Assembly: GCF_030382115.1 (NCBI RefSeq)
Contig: NZ_JAUDRJ010000003.1
Span: 3,809,818 to 3,873,817 of the forward strand
Origin: Nostoc sp. GT001
Lineage (GTDB): Bacteria > Cyanobacteriota > Cyanobacteriia > Cyanobacteriales > Nostocaceae
DNA: 64,000 bases
Reading direction: 5' to 3'
The translations under genes and the position numbers were made by a program. Position 1 is the stretch's first letter; every line of letters begins with the position of its first letter. Below, piece after piece: positions 35,801 through 44,047 of this stretch. A model generated the notes under the pieces. It worked only from the letters and a program-made list of their open reading frames with translations, was not told the DNA's origin and did no database searches.

Positions 35801-37129
35801 GAACTATTTCCATCATGGTTAAGTGGTTCAACTGTAGTCATCAGACCCAATCGGGTATTATTGTTTGCTCACTTTGGACAATTCTTGATACAGGAAAAAC
35901 TAACTGTCATCAATTTACCAACAGCCTATTGGCATGAATGGGTGTCTGACTTGACTCAAACAACAGAACCATTACCGCCGACACTGCGCTTGATAATTGT
36001 CGGAACTGAGCAAGCTTTACCAGAAAAACTCGCACTTTGGCAAAAACTAGTAGGCGATCGCTCCCAGAGTCACTGTATCCGTTGGCTCAATGCTTATGGC
36101 CCGACTGAAGCAACGATTGGTGTCACCATTTATGAACCAGTTGAACCAGTTACCTATCCAGAGAAACAACCTGTTTATTCTGTACCTGTTGGTCGCCCCA
36201 TTGCCAACACCCAGGTCTATTTGCTAGATAAACATTTGCACCCTACACCTTTAGGCGTACCAGGCGAGTTATATATTGGTGGTATTGGGATTGCCAGGGG
36301 CTACCTCAATCACCCTGAACTTACTACCGAAAAATTTATTCCCAACCCTTTTGCTGAAAAATCGGGAATGCGTCTGTATCGCACTGGCGATTTAGCCCGC
36401 TACTTACCCAATGGGAATATCGAACTTCTCGGACGCATCGACCAGCAAGTGAAAATTCGGGGCTTCCGCATCGAACTGGGTGAAATATCAGCGACATTGC
36501 AGCAACACAATAAAGTACGCGAAGCAGTGGTAATAGCTAGGGAAGACGAGCATGGTGATAAGTATCTAGTAGCTTATGTTAGCCCTCAGCCAGAACAGAC
36601 CATCATAAACACTGAACTGCGTGGCTTTCTTCAGGAGAAGCTACCGCAATATATGCTGCCCTCAAGTTTCATTATCTTGTCAACCTTGCCTTTGTTGCCC
36701 AACGGTAAACTCGATCGGCGATCGCTCCCTGCACCAGAAACTCTCCGCCCAGAGTTAGAAGCTGCTTATGTGATGCCACAAACTGAGATAGAACAAACTA
36801 TCGCTACAATTTGGCAAAAATCTCTCAATATCGAGAAAATAGGCATTCACGACAACTTCTTTGAACTCGGCGGTCATTCATTACTTCTGGTGAAAGTTCA
36901 TAGCCAATTACGCGAAATATTCCCAACCGATTTATCAATGCTTGATATGTTCAGATATCCGACTATTAACTCTCTTGCTGAGTTTTTTAGTCAAACTAAA
37001 AATCAAACATCATTTCTTAGTGAAACTAATATTTCAATAGAAAAAATTGCAGTTGGTAAATCTCAGCAAAGAAAACGATTGCAAAAAATGAAGTCGATAA
37101 TGAGTAATCAAGGAGTTAATAAAAAATGA
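32792..37129 (+). CDS. Aminotransferase-C-A-T (3' part of the frameshifted hybrid PKS/NRPS gene)
   Basis: The frame resumes with GQVAELICELTGAER and holds the rest of the aminotransferase, including the PLP Lys in TTYGKAVAAGMPIG and the preceding FDEVITGFR. Next are a C domain (AQKELWFLAQM, intact NHHIIADG), an A domain (YTSGSTGTPKGV, SFDVAAEELF) and a T domain (LGGHSLLLVK). The A specificity positions read DVENIGAIGK. I do not recognise this as a standard code. A polar or basic residue such as Orn/Lys-like is a guess. The domain order ACP-AMT-C-A-T matches McyE and mycosubtilin-type proteins, which turn a beta-keto thioester into a beta-amino acid before amide formation. The gene ends in an ATGA overlap with the next PKS. 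Confidence 0.86.
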   Translation, partial: GQVAELICELTGAERAAFCNDGTEAVMAAIRLARATTRRSKIALFAGSYHGTYDGVLVRGVTTSEGTKRSIPRAIGIPSYIADDVIVLDYGQPESLEILKTHAYELAAVLVEPIQSSRPDLQPKEFLLQLRQLTQATGTVLIFDEVITGFRMHPGGIQGLWNIQADLTTYGKAVAAGMPIGVIAGKAALMDILDGGMWNYGDGSYPQADTTVFAGTFFKHPLVMAAAWAALNYIKNSGPKLQQELSAKTTKLAQTLNSYFEQKQVPIQVVHFGSLFRFIASSPLKFGQLFFYHLLEKGVYVWEGRTFYLSTAHTDADIEHVIGAVKESVVEMQEGELLPPAPISTTLKIPLTAAQKELWFLAQMGDEVSRAYNESRTIHLRGTGNLLAVRKAVQEIINRHEALRTTFSPEGDNQLIHPTLTIDIPVSDFSTLGKSQRETQLSELLAREAQQVFHLEKGPLLNCHIVKLQEDHHLVILTNHHIIADGWSISILLRELAVIYSAECQGIASQLPQPMKWSEYALWQVQMQQSPEMAKAEAYWLSQFASSVPVLELPTDRPRPPIFSYTGARENLSLDSTLYNSLKSLSLQRGYTLFTILLTAFFTLLQRLTNQQDIVVGIASAGQSAIAGEYLVGHCVNLLPIRSQVVGNPGFAEYLSSVQQILLDAYEYQIYPFIKLIENLKLPRDPSRTPLFTTGFNLDKAPLESKSLKQEFEIAKNSTSATKLDINLNILQTDSELVIELEYNTDLFDTQTIQRWLGHYVTLLEGVVANSEQPLKELPILTQTQQHQLLVEWNNTKVDYPGEYCIHELFEAQVERLPDAIAVTFEDQHLTYRELNNHANQLAHYLQSLGVKPEVLVGICVERSLEMAIGILGILKAGGAYVPLDPAYPQERLALILDDVKPLVLLTQKHLVAELPTSAAKVVCLDEWDLYAQESQKNPSSSVTAENLAYVIYTSGSTGTPKGVLITHQALVNHSIAAAKAYELQPEDRILQFASVSFDVAAEELFPSWLSGSTVVIRPNRVLLFAHFGQFLIQEKLTVINLPTAYWHEWVSDLTQTTEPLPPTLRLIIVGTEQALPEKLALWQKLVGDRSQSHCIRWLNAYGPTEATIGVTIYEPVEPVTYPEKQPVYSVPVGRPIANTQVYLLDKHLHPTPLGVPGELYIGGIGIARGYLNHPELTTEKFIPNPFAEKSGMRLYRTGDLARYLPNGNIELLGRIDQQVKIRGFRIELGEISATLQQHNKVREAVVIAREDEHGDKYLVAYVSPQPEQTIINTELRGFLQEKLPQYMLPSSFIILSTLPLLPNGKLDRRSLPAPETLRPELEAAYVMPQTEIEQTIATIWQKSLNIEKIGIHDNFFELGGHSLLLVKVHSQLREIFPTDLSMLDMFRYPTINSLAEFFSQTKNQTSFLSETNISIEKIAVGKSQQRKRLQKMKSIMSNQGVNKK

Positions 37130-39648
37130 ATATCCCCATAGCATCTGTTGAGCAGAATGGTTCAGAAATAGCGATCATTGGCATAGCCGGGCGGTTCCCT
37201 GGAGCCAAAAATGTAGATGAGTTTTGGCAAAATCTCCAAAATGGTGTAGAGTCAATTTCAGTTTTTAGTGATGAAGAACTGTTAGCTTCTGGGCTAGATG
37301 CAGCTACACTCAATAATCCGAAGTTTGTCAAAACACGAGCTGTATTAGAAGATGTAGAACTTTTTGATGCTGGATTTTTTGGTTTTAATCCCAGAGAAGC
37401 TGAAATTACCGATCCACAACATCGTCTCTTTTTAGAATGTGCATATATTGCCCTTGAAGATGCTGGCTATGACTCAGAAAATTATCAAGGTTCTATTGGA
37501 GTTTACGCCGGGGCTAGCTTAAGTAGATACTTACTGAATATTATTTTAAACGAAGATATTATTGGCTCTATAGATAATCACCAATTAGCGATCGCAGGTG
37601 ACAAAGATTACTTAACTACCCGCGTTTCTTACAAACTGAATCTACAAGGACCGAGTTTCACTGTTCAAACTGCCTGCTCAACTTCCTTAGTCGCTGTACA
37701 TTTAGCCACTCAAAGTTTACTAAATGGGGAATGCGATCTAGCTTTGGCTGGTGGGGTTTCCATAAGTTCTTCCAGAAAAACTGGCTATCTTTACAAAGAA
37801 GGGGGAATTGGTTCGCCTGACGGACACTGCCGCGCTTTTGATGCTCAAGCACAGGGAACTGTTGGTGGCGAAGGTGTCGGCATCGTAGTTTTAAAGAGAT
37901 TAGAGGATGCTCTAGCAGATGGAGATACTATTCATGCCCTCATCAAAGGTTCTGCAATCAATAACGATGGATCTTTCAAAGTTAGCTATACAGCACCACG
38001 GATAGACGGTCAAGCCAAGGTGATTAGAACCGCTCAAGTTCTTGCCGACGTTGAACCTGAAACCATTACTTATATTGAAGCTCATGGGACAGGAACAACA
38101 TTAGGAGATCCTATTGAAATCGCGGCGTTAACGCAAGCTTTTCGAGCCAGCACTGAGAAAAAAGGCTTCTGCGCCATTGGTTCAGTAAAAACCAACATTG
38201 GCCATTTAGATGCTGCTGCTGGGGTAACAGGTCTAATCAAAACCGTCCTGGCCCTAAAGCATCAACAAATACCACCTAGTTTGCACTTTCAGGAACCTAA
38301 TCCGCAGATTGATTTTGCCAACAGTCCTTTTTATGTAAACACCAAACTTGCCGAATGGACAACAAACGGCATTCCTCGCCGTGCCGGAGTCAGTTCTTTT
38401 GGAATTGGTGGGACTAATGCCCATGTAATTTTAGAAGAATCCCCGGTAAGGGAGCAGGGGAGGGGGGGGGCAGCACTTCGGCTACGCTCAGTGACCGAGG
38501 GGCAGGGGAGGAAATATCATCTGTTGGTTCTTTCTGCGAAGACCGAATCGGCATTAGAAAAAGTTACGGCGAATCTGGCTAATCATCTCCAGCAATATCA
38601 TGAGTTGCATCTTGCTGATGTGGCTCATACCCTTGGTGTAGGTCGTCGAGCTTTCGAGCATCGCCGGATGGTGGTATGCCAAGACATGAATGATGCAGTG
38701 AAGGTGCTTTCTCCTTTAGATGTACAACGAGTTTTCACTCAATACCAGCAGCCTGCCAATCGTCCTGTAGTGTTTATGTTTTCTGGGCAAGGAACGCAGT
38801 ATGTGAATATGGGTAGAGAACTCTACGAAAGTGAGCCAACTTTTACACTTGCAGTTGATCGCTGCTGTGAACTGCTGAAACCCCATCTAGGTCTTGATTT
38901 ACGCCATATATTGTTTCCAAATGAGGCAGAGACAGTAAAGATAACAGAGCAACTACAGCAGACATCTGTTGCCCAGCCAGCATTATTTGTCATTGAGTAC
39001 GCCCTAGCTCAATTGTGGATGGCATGGGGTATAAAACCAGAGTCAATGATTGGTCACAGTATCGGAGAGTATGTAGCTGCGACTTTAGCTGGAGTCTTCT
39101 CGCTGGAAGATGCCCTAATGCTAGTCGCAATTCGAGGACGACTGATGCAGCAACTTCCTAATGGGGAAATGCTCTCTGTCCAACTTCCCGAACAAGAGAT
39201 ACAACCATTATTAAATAGGGAACTCTCTTTAGCTGCAAACAATGGCCCTTCTTACTGCGTGGTTTCTGGTACAACTGAAGCGATCGCACAACTACAACAA
39301 CAGCTAGAATCCAAAGGTGTAGGCTGTCGCAGACTGCATACTTCTCATGCCTTTCATTCTCAAATGATGGAGCCAATTCTCCAGCCATTTACAGAACAGT
39401 TACAAAAACTCCAACTTCATCCGGCCACAATTCCGTTTGTATCTAACGTTAGTGGCACTTGGATTACTGTAGCTGAAGCAACAGACCCAAAATATTGGGT
39501 AAAGCATCTACGGCAGACAGTGCGCTTTAGCGAAGGGATGACTGAGTTACTTAAAATACAGGAACGCATCTTTTTAGAGGTCGGGCCGGGAAGAACTTTA
39601 AGTACCTTTACCAAGCAACATCACAAAGATCAACCTAGGTTGTACTAA
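37126..39648 (+). CDS. Type I PKS KS-AT, 5' part of a frameshifted KS-AT-cMT-KR-ACP gene
   Basis: The start ATG overlaps the previous stop (ATGA) and has AGGAG upstream, so translation is coupled. The protein has a complete ketosynthase (active Cys184 in QTACSTSL, EAHGTGTTLGD, KTNIGHLD), the linker with the second copy of the palindromic insert, and an acyltransferase (SGQGTQYVNMG, GHSIGEY, SHAFHSQ) predicted to use malonyl-CoA. The frame is lost at 39634-39639. Taking TA out of CCTAGG gives DQPVVLTSIRHPQ, which aligns along its length with HLALCSIRHPH of the first PKS. As given, the frame runs on only to a stop at 39648. Confidence 0.87.
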   Translation: MNIPIASVEQNGSEIAIIGIAGRFPGAKNVDEFWQNLQNGVESISVFSDEELLASGLDAATLNNPKFVKTRAVLEDVELFDAGFFGFNPREAEITDPQHRLFLECAYIALEDAGYDSENYQGSIGVYAGASLSRYLLNIILNEDIIGSIDNHQLAIAGDKDYLTTRVSYKLNLQGPSFTVQTACSTSLVAVHLATQSLLNGECDLALAGGVSISSSRKTGYLYKEGGIGSPDGHCRAFDAQAQGTVGGEGVGIVVLKRLEDALADGDTIHALIKGSAINNDGSFKVSYTAPRIDGQAKVIRTAQVLADVEPETITYIEAHGTGTTLGDPIEIAALTQAFRASTEKKGFCAIGSVKTNIGHLDAAAGVTGLIKTVLALKHQQIPPSLHFQEPNPQIDFANSPFYVNTKLAEWTTNGIPRRAGVSSFGIGGTNAHVILEESPVREQGRGGAALRLRSVTEGQGRKYHLLVLSAKTESALEKVTANLANHLQQYHELHLADVAHTLGVGRRAFEHRRMVVCQDMNDAVKVLSPLDVQRVFTQYQQPANRPVVFMFSGQGTQYVNMGRELYESEPTFTLAVDRCCELLKPHLGLDLRHILFPNEAETVKITEQLQQTSVAQPALFVIEYALAQLWMAWGIKPESMIGHSIGEYVAATLAGVFSLEDALMLVAIRGRLMQQLPNGEMLSVQLPEQEIQPLLNRELSLAANNGPSYCVVSGTTEAIAQLQQQLESKGVGCRRLHTSHAFHSQMMEPILQPFTEQLQKLQLHPATIPFVSNVSGTWITVAEATDPKYWVKHLRQTVRFSEGMTELLKIQERIFLEVGPGRTLSTFTKQHHKDQPRLY
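38452..38514 (+). repeat. In-frame GC-rich palindromic repeat in the KS-AT linker, copy 2
   Basis: The second copy of the insert at 30121-30187, with 44 identical bases (38471-38514) behind a run of nine G. It encodes RGGAALRLRSVTEGQGRK in frame at the homologous place between KS and AT. The identity is much higher than that of the flanking PKS code. Confidence 0.6.
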
Positions 39649-42600
39649 CCTCAATTCGCCATCCCCAAGAACAACAATCGGATGTAGCATTTTTACTCAA
39701 CTCTTTGGGGCGGCTCTGGCTTTTTGGTGTCAAAGTAGACTGGTCTGGTTTTTATGCTAACGAACAACGCCATCATATTCCCTTACCAACCTATCCATTT
39801 GAGCGCCAACGTTACTGGATTGAACCACAAAAACAGCCAAGACAAACGGCTGTTAATTTAGGTAAATCTCTCGTAGAGGCTTGTAGGCTACAGGCTCGTG
39901 CTAGCGTCGCCACATTGGACGAGCAAACTTATTTACTGAATAAACAGTGTTTGGATCGTTTGTGTGCTGCTTATATAAACCTTGCTCTCCAGCGTTTAGG
40001 TGCTTTTAGCAAAAATAATGAACGGTATTCCCTTGAGGAGTTGTGTGAGCGATTTAAAATTATTCCTCGCTATCGGCAATTGTTGTGTCGCTTTTTAGAT
40101 GTACTCGTAGAGCAAGGTCATCTACAACAAGAAAAGGATTTATTTACCAACCTTGTTCCCACTTCCATCGACTCTATTAATACTCTGATAGAAGAAGTTA
40201 AACTCAGATATGTAGATACACCCCACGAGCTAAATATAGTCCGAGAATGTGGCGAGAATCTACTAGATGTATTGATTGGTGAAAAAGAACCGTTAGAGTT
40301 GTACTTTGCGGTAAAAGACAACAAACCAAAAATTTCAAATCGAGAATTACCTCTGAATACGCATTTAAAAGGGATTGTGCGAACAGGCATGGAACAGTTG
40401 GTAAAGTTATTACCACCTGATGTAAACCTGAGAATTCTGGAAATTGGTGGTGGAGGGGGTATTGCTACAACAGAATTGCTGCCTATCTTGCCATCTGAAC
40501 GCACTAACTACACTTTTACAGATGTAGGTGGTTTGTTTTTGAATCAAGCCAAACAGAAATTTAGTGCTTATCCCTTTGTTGAATATCGTTTTCTAGATAT
40601 TGAAAAACCGCCAACTGCACAAGGGTTCAACCACCATAGTTTTGATGTGGTGGTAGCTGTGAATGTGTTGCACGTAACCCGGAATATAACAAAAACCCTG
40701 GAGCATGTGCGATCGCTATTAGCTCCTGGAGGATTTCTGCTATTGTGGGAAATAACTCAACCACAATTAGACTTCGATCTCACCGATGGTCTGCTGATGA
40801 ATCCGTTAGAGGATAAAGAACGCAGCCGTGGTAATCCATTTTTATCACAGGAGCAATGGCAAGAAGCACTACACTCTCAAGGGTTTGTTGAGGTAGCAGC
40901 TGTCTCGGAAACTGAAACTTTCGGCGAACAGATTTTGGTAGCTCAAGCTGCTGCATCGGTAACTGACTTAGCACCTACAGCATTTACCATCACAAAGCAA
41001 AAAGCTACTAGCAAGCAGCGCCAAGACTTATTGGCTAAAAAATCCGATATTGCTGACTGGTTTTACATTCCTTCTTGGAAACGTACTATGCCACCGCAGT
41101 CTTTTCAGCCTGGACTTGAGGTAAAGCTAGGATGCTGGTTAGTGTTTGTGGATGAGTGTGGCTTGGGTGAAAAGTTGGTAAAACAACTAGTACTTGAGCA
41201 TCAAGATGTTATTATCGTCAGGGTTGGAGAGCAATTTCAGCAAAATAGCGAATATCCTCAACGCACATATACGATTAATCCTGAAAAAAAGGATGATTAC
41301 AACACCTTGCTCAAAGAACTTCGGAGCCTGGGTAAGATTCCAAAAAGGATTGTTCATCTGTGGAGTGTGACACCAAGCAGTTACACCAACTCAACAATTG
41401 AAGCTTTAGGCTGGCCGAGCCTATTGTTTTTAGCGCAGACGATGTCTGACGACAAGGCGCTGCGCGTCTACGCAGAAAATAATCAGACAGATGCTGTAGA
41501 AATTAGCATCATCTCTAACAATTTGCAGGAAGTAACAGGTTCAGAAATACTGTGTCCAGAAAAGGCACTGGTTCTCGGAACTTGCAAAGTTATGCCACTA
41601 GAGTATCCAAATATAACCTGTCGCAGTATTGATGTTGTAGTTCTTGTAGAAAGTGGTCAAGAAGAACTCATCCAAATGCTAATAGCGGAACTTACGACTT
41701 CTATATCTGACCAAATTATTGCTTACCGTGGACGGAATCGCTGGGTACAAGATTTTGAACCTGTACAACTACATGAAACCGTTACCGAAAATCTCCGCCT
41801 CAGAAAACAGGGAGTATATCTCATCACTGGTGGATTAGGAGGTGTTGGTTTGGTGCTGGCAGAATATTTAGCACAGACTGTGCAAGCAAAATTAATATTA
41901 CTGGGGCGTTCAGCTTTTCCCGACCAAGACCAGTGGTCTGAATGGTTATCGACTCATGATAAAGAAGATCCTATCAGCCAAAAGATCCAAAAATTGCAGG
42001 CGATAAAGGCATTAGGTGCAGAGGTAATGATAGCCAGCGCCGATGTTACCAACCTTGACCAGATGTTAGCGGTGTTTAACAAAATCAATCAGCAATTTGG
42101 TGAGATTCATGGAGTAATTCATGCAGCCGCAGTTTACGGCGGAGGGATGATGCAACTCACAACAAAAGAAACTGTAGCCAATGCTTTAGCACCAAAAGTG
42201 CAAGGAACACGAGTACTTGAGACTCTATTTCAAGAAAGCAAGCTGGATTTCTTTGTACTCTGTTCATCACTAAGTTCATTTATTGGCACATCTGGAATGG
42301 CAGATTATACAGCTGCAAATGCCTTCCTTGACTCCTTTGCTAACTACAGTATCTCCAAACATGGGACATGGAAATTCATTAAGTCTATTAACTGGGATAG
42401 ATGGAACAGCGTAGGAATGGCCGCTGCTGTTGAAGCACGCCATCAGGAAATCACAGGAGAAAAGTTGACAGCAGGAATGGCTTCTTTTGAGGGTATAGAA
42501 GCCTTTAAACGTATTCTCTCTAGTAGCACAGTTTCTCAGGTCATCGTATCAACACAAGATTTTCCCAGCTTGATTAAGCCAAAGGAATCTCCTAAGACCT

Positions 42601-43001
42601 TGGAGGAAAAATTAGCCCAGCTTAGTCAATCCAAACCAACTCACCCCCGCCCGATTTTAGGAAATGCTTATATTGCTCCCGTTAATGAAATTGAGCGAAC
42701 CCTTGCTGAGGTTTGGCAAAAACTTCTGGGTATTCAAAAAGTGGGTATTCACGATAACTTCTTTGAGCTAGGAGGAGACTCTTTATTTGCTACTCAATTA
42801 GTTTCTGAACTATGCAAAGTTTTCCAAATAGAACTTTCTTATAAAGGCTTTTTTAATGGCCCAACTATCGGTGAATTGTCTGAAGTTATTGTTCAAAAAC
42901 TGGCTGAACAGACAAGTCTAGAAGAGTTATCTCAAGCTTTAGCAGATATTGAACAACTATCTCAGAATGACGTACAGGCATTAATTACTTCACAAAACTA
43001 A
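39639..43001 (+). CDS. PKS C-methyltransferase, ketoreductase and ACP (3' part of the frameshifted PKS gene)
   Basis: The frame resumes in the post-AT linker (LPTYPFERQRYWI). A C-methyltransferase with its helical N-terminal part follows (about 39840-40930; SAM motif LEIGGGGGIATTELLP). Next come a ketoreductase whose NADPH site is ITGGLGGVGLVLAEYLA and whose catalytic region is SSLSSFIGTSGMADYTAAN, and an ACP with LGGDSLFATQ. No dehydratase or enoylreductase is seen. The module should therefore add an alpha-methyl-beta-hydroxy two-carbon unit. The C-terminal end is helical (LEELSQALADIEQLSQ), suitable for docking. The stand-alone C domain at 46026 probably accepts its product. Confidence 0.87.
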   Translation, partial: VVLTSIRHPQEQQSDVAFLLNSLGRLWLFGVKVDWSGFYANEQRHHIPLPTYPFERQRYWIEPQKQPRQTAVNLGKSLVEACRLQARASVATLDEQTYLLNKQCLDRLCAAYINLALQRLGAFSKNNERYSLEELCERFKIIPRYRQLLCRFLDVLVEQGHLQQEKDLFTNLVPTSIDSINTLIEEVKLRYVDTPHELNIVRECGENLLDVLIGEKEPLELYFAVKDNKPKISNRELPLNTHLKGIVRTGMEQLVKLLPPDVNLRILEIGGGGGIATTELLPILPSERTNYTFTDVGGLFLNQAKQKFSAYPFVEYRFLDIEKPPTAQGFNHHSFDVVVAVNVLHVTRNITKTLEHVRSLLAPGGFLLLWEITQPQLDFDLTDGLLMNPLEDKERSRGNPFLSQEQWQEALHSQGFVEVAAVSETETFGEQILVAQAAASVTDLAPTAFTITKQKATSKQRQDLLAKKSDIADWFYIPSWKRTMPPQSFQPGLEVKLGCWLVFVDECGLGEKLVKQLVLEHQDVIIVRVGEQFQQNSEYPQRTYTINPEKKDDYNTLLKELRSLGKIPKRIVHLWSVTPSSYTNSTIEALGWPSLLFLAQTMSDDKALRVYAENNQTDAVEISIISNNLQEVTGSEILCPEKALVLGTCKVMPLEYPNITCRSIDVVVLVESGQEELIQMLIAELTTSISDQIIAYRGRNRWVQDFEPVQLHETVTENLRLRKQGVYLITGGLGGVGLVLAEYLAQTVQAKLILLGRSAFPDQDQWSEWLSTHDKEDPISQKIQKLQAIKALGAEVMIASADVTNLDQMLAVFNKINQQFGEIHGVIHAAAVYGGGMMQLTTKETVANALAPKVQGTRVLETLFQESKLDFFVLCSSLSSFIGTSGMADYTAANAFLDSFANYSISKHGTWKFIKSINWDRWNSVGMAAAVEARHQEITGEKLTAGMASFEGIEAFKRILSSSTVSQVIVSTQDFPSLIKPKESPKTLEEKLAQLSQSKPTHPRPILGNAYIAPVNEIERTLAEVWQKLLGIQKVGIHDNFFELGGDSLFATQLVSELCKVFQIELSYKGFFNGPTIGELSEVIVQKLAEQTSLEELSQALADIEQLSQNDVQALITSQN
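41445..41476 (+). repeat. Possible short in-frame palindromic insert between cMT and KR
   Basis: About 30 bases of GC-rich sequence (GACAAGGCGCTGCGCGTCTA core) stand in AT-rich code and encode SDDKALRVYA inside the structural KR subdomain. At this point related KRs pass directly from LAQAL-like to the ENNQT-like segment. The core resembles a repeat motif seen dispersed in Nostoc genomes, but only one copy is in this window. Confidence 0.35.
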
Positions 43002-43016
43002 GTAAATAGAGATGAT

Positions 43017-43982
43017 ATGACTATGCAGTTACCACTTTATTTTTCGGAAATTATTGCATTGAGTTTTTTAATAGTTGCTTTAATTGTTTGTATACGCTTA
43101 GTTATCTATTTACTCAAAAGAAGATGGAATAAGGAAAAATACAAGTTAGTATGGACACCCATTGATTTTGTTGAGCGTCGTAGTAACCTTTCATATAATG
43201 AGTTTGTAAAAGAGTATGCATCTGTTGGTAAACCTGTCATTATTACTGATGTGCTAAAAGACTGGAAAGCAACAACAAAATGGACTTTAGATTTTTTTAA
43301 ATCCGAGTGTGGAACAATAAAATGTGCTGTGAAAGAAGATAAAAATGAAATTGAGGGTTTGATGACTATTGCTGATTATATTGATTATATTAATATCGGG
43401 AATAGCGACAGACGTTTCTATTTAGCTAACTGGTTTATTTCTGATCATCCTCAGCTTTTAGAGGACTATAAAGAACCAATATATTTTCCAAATTGGTTAC
43501 AAAGACTACCAAGAAAGCTGCTAAAAAAATATGAATTAGATAACCCTGAACTATTTATAGGTCATAAAGATACATCGATAGGTCTTCACAAAGATCCAAA
43601 TAATGGTTCTGCATGGTTGGGAATGATTAGAGGGAGAAAACAAATAGTTTTATTTACACCAGATCAAGAAGAACTTTTGTACTCTGGAAAAGTTAATGTT
43701 TTCAATCCCAATTTAGATAAATTTCCACTATATGCTAAGACAAATTCAGTAGAAGTCATACTAGAAGCTGGAGAGATTTTATATATTCCACCAAATTGGT
43801 GGCATCATGTGAGGAATCTTGAAAACACCATTGCAGTGGGAAGTCTCTTACTAAACGAGTGGAACTCAGAATTGTTTTTTCAATCAATCACTGAAAAAAA
43901 TCCAATCAAAGGTCATCTTTTACCATTAGTTTTAGAATTTCCGTGGCTTGGCAAAACTTTATTTGCTATTGGCGTTATTTAA
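43017..43982 (+). CDS. Membrane-anchored cupin-like (JmjC/Cupin_8) oxygenase
   Basis: A 321-residue protein with a single N-terminal transmembrane helix (about residues 8-33: IIALSFLIVALIVCIRLVIY) and a cytoplasmic-type JmjC/cupin_8 domain. The Fe(II) ligands are readable as HKD in IGLHKDPNN (about residue 190) and a distal His in PPNWWHHVRN. Such enzymes hydroxylate amino-acid side chains with 2-oxoglutarate. It is 15 bp behind the PKS and in the same direction, hence part of the operon. The membrane anchor is odd for a tailoring enzyme of an NRPS product. It may act on the nearly finished lipopeptide at the membrane, which is inference. Confidence 0.8.
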   Translation: MTMQLPLYFSEIIALSFLIVALIVCIRLVIYLLKRRWNKEKYKLVWTPIDFVERRSNLSYNEFVKEYASVGKPVIITDVLKDWKATTKWTLDFFKSECGTIKCAVKEDKNEIEGLMTIADYIDYINIGNSDRRFYLANWFISDHPQLLEDYKEPIYFPNWLQRLPRKLLKKYELDNPELFIGHKDTSIGLHKDPNNGSAWLGMIRGRKQIVLFTPDQEELLYSGKVNVFNPNLDKFPLYAKTNSVEVILEAGEILYIPPNWWHHVRNLENTIAVGSLLLNEWNSELFFQSITEKNPIKGHLLPLVLEFPWLGKTLFAIGVI

Positions 43983-44047
43983 ACTGCGAAACTTGAGACT
44001 AAAGAACTACATCACTAATTAGTTATCGTGTATTTGGAACTGCATTT

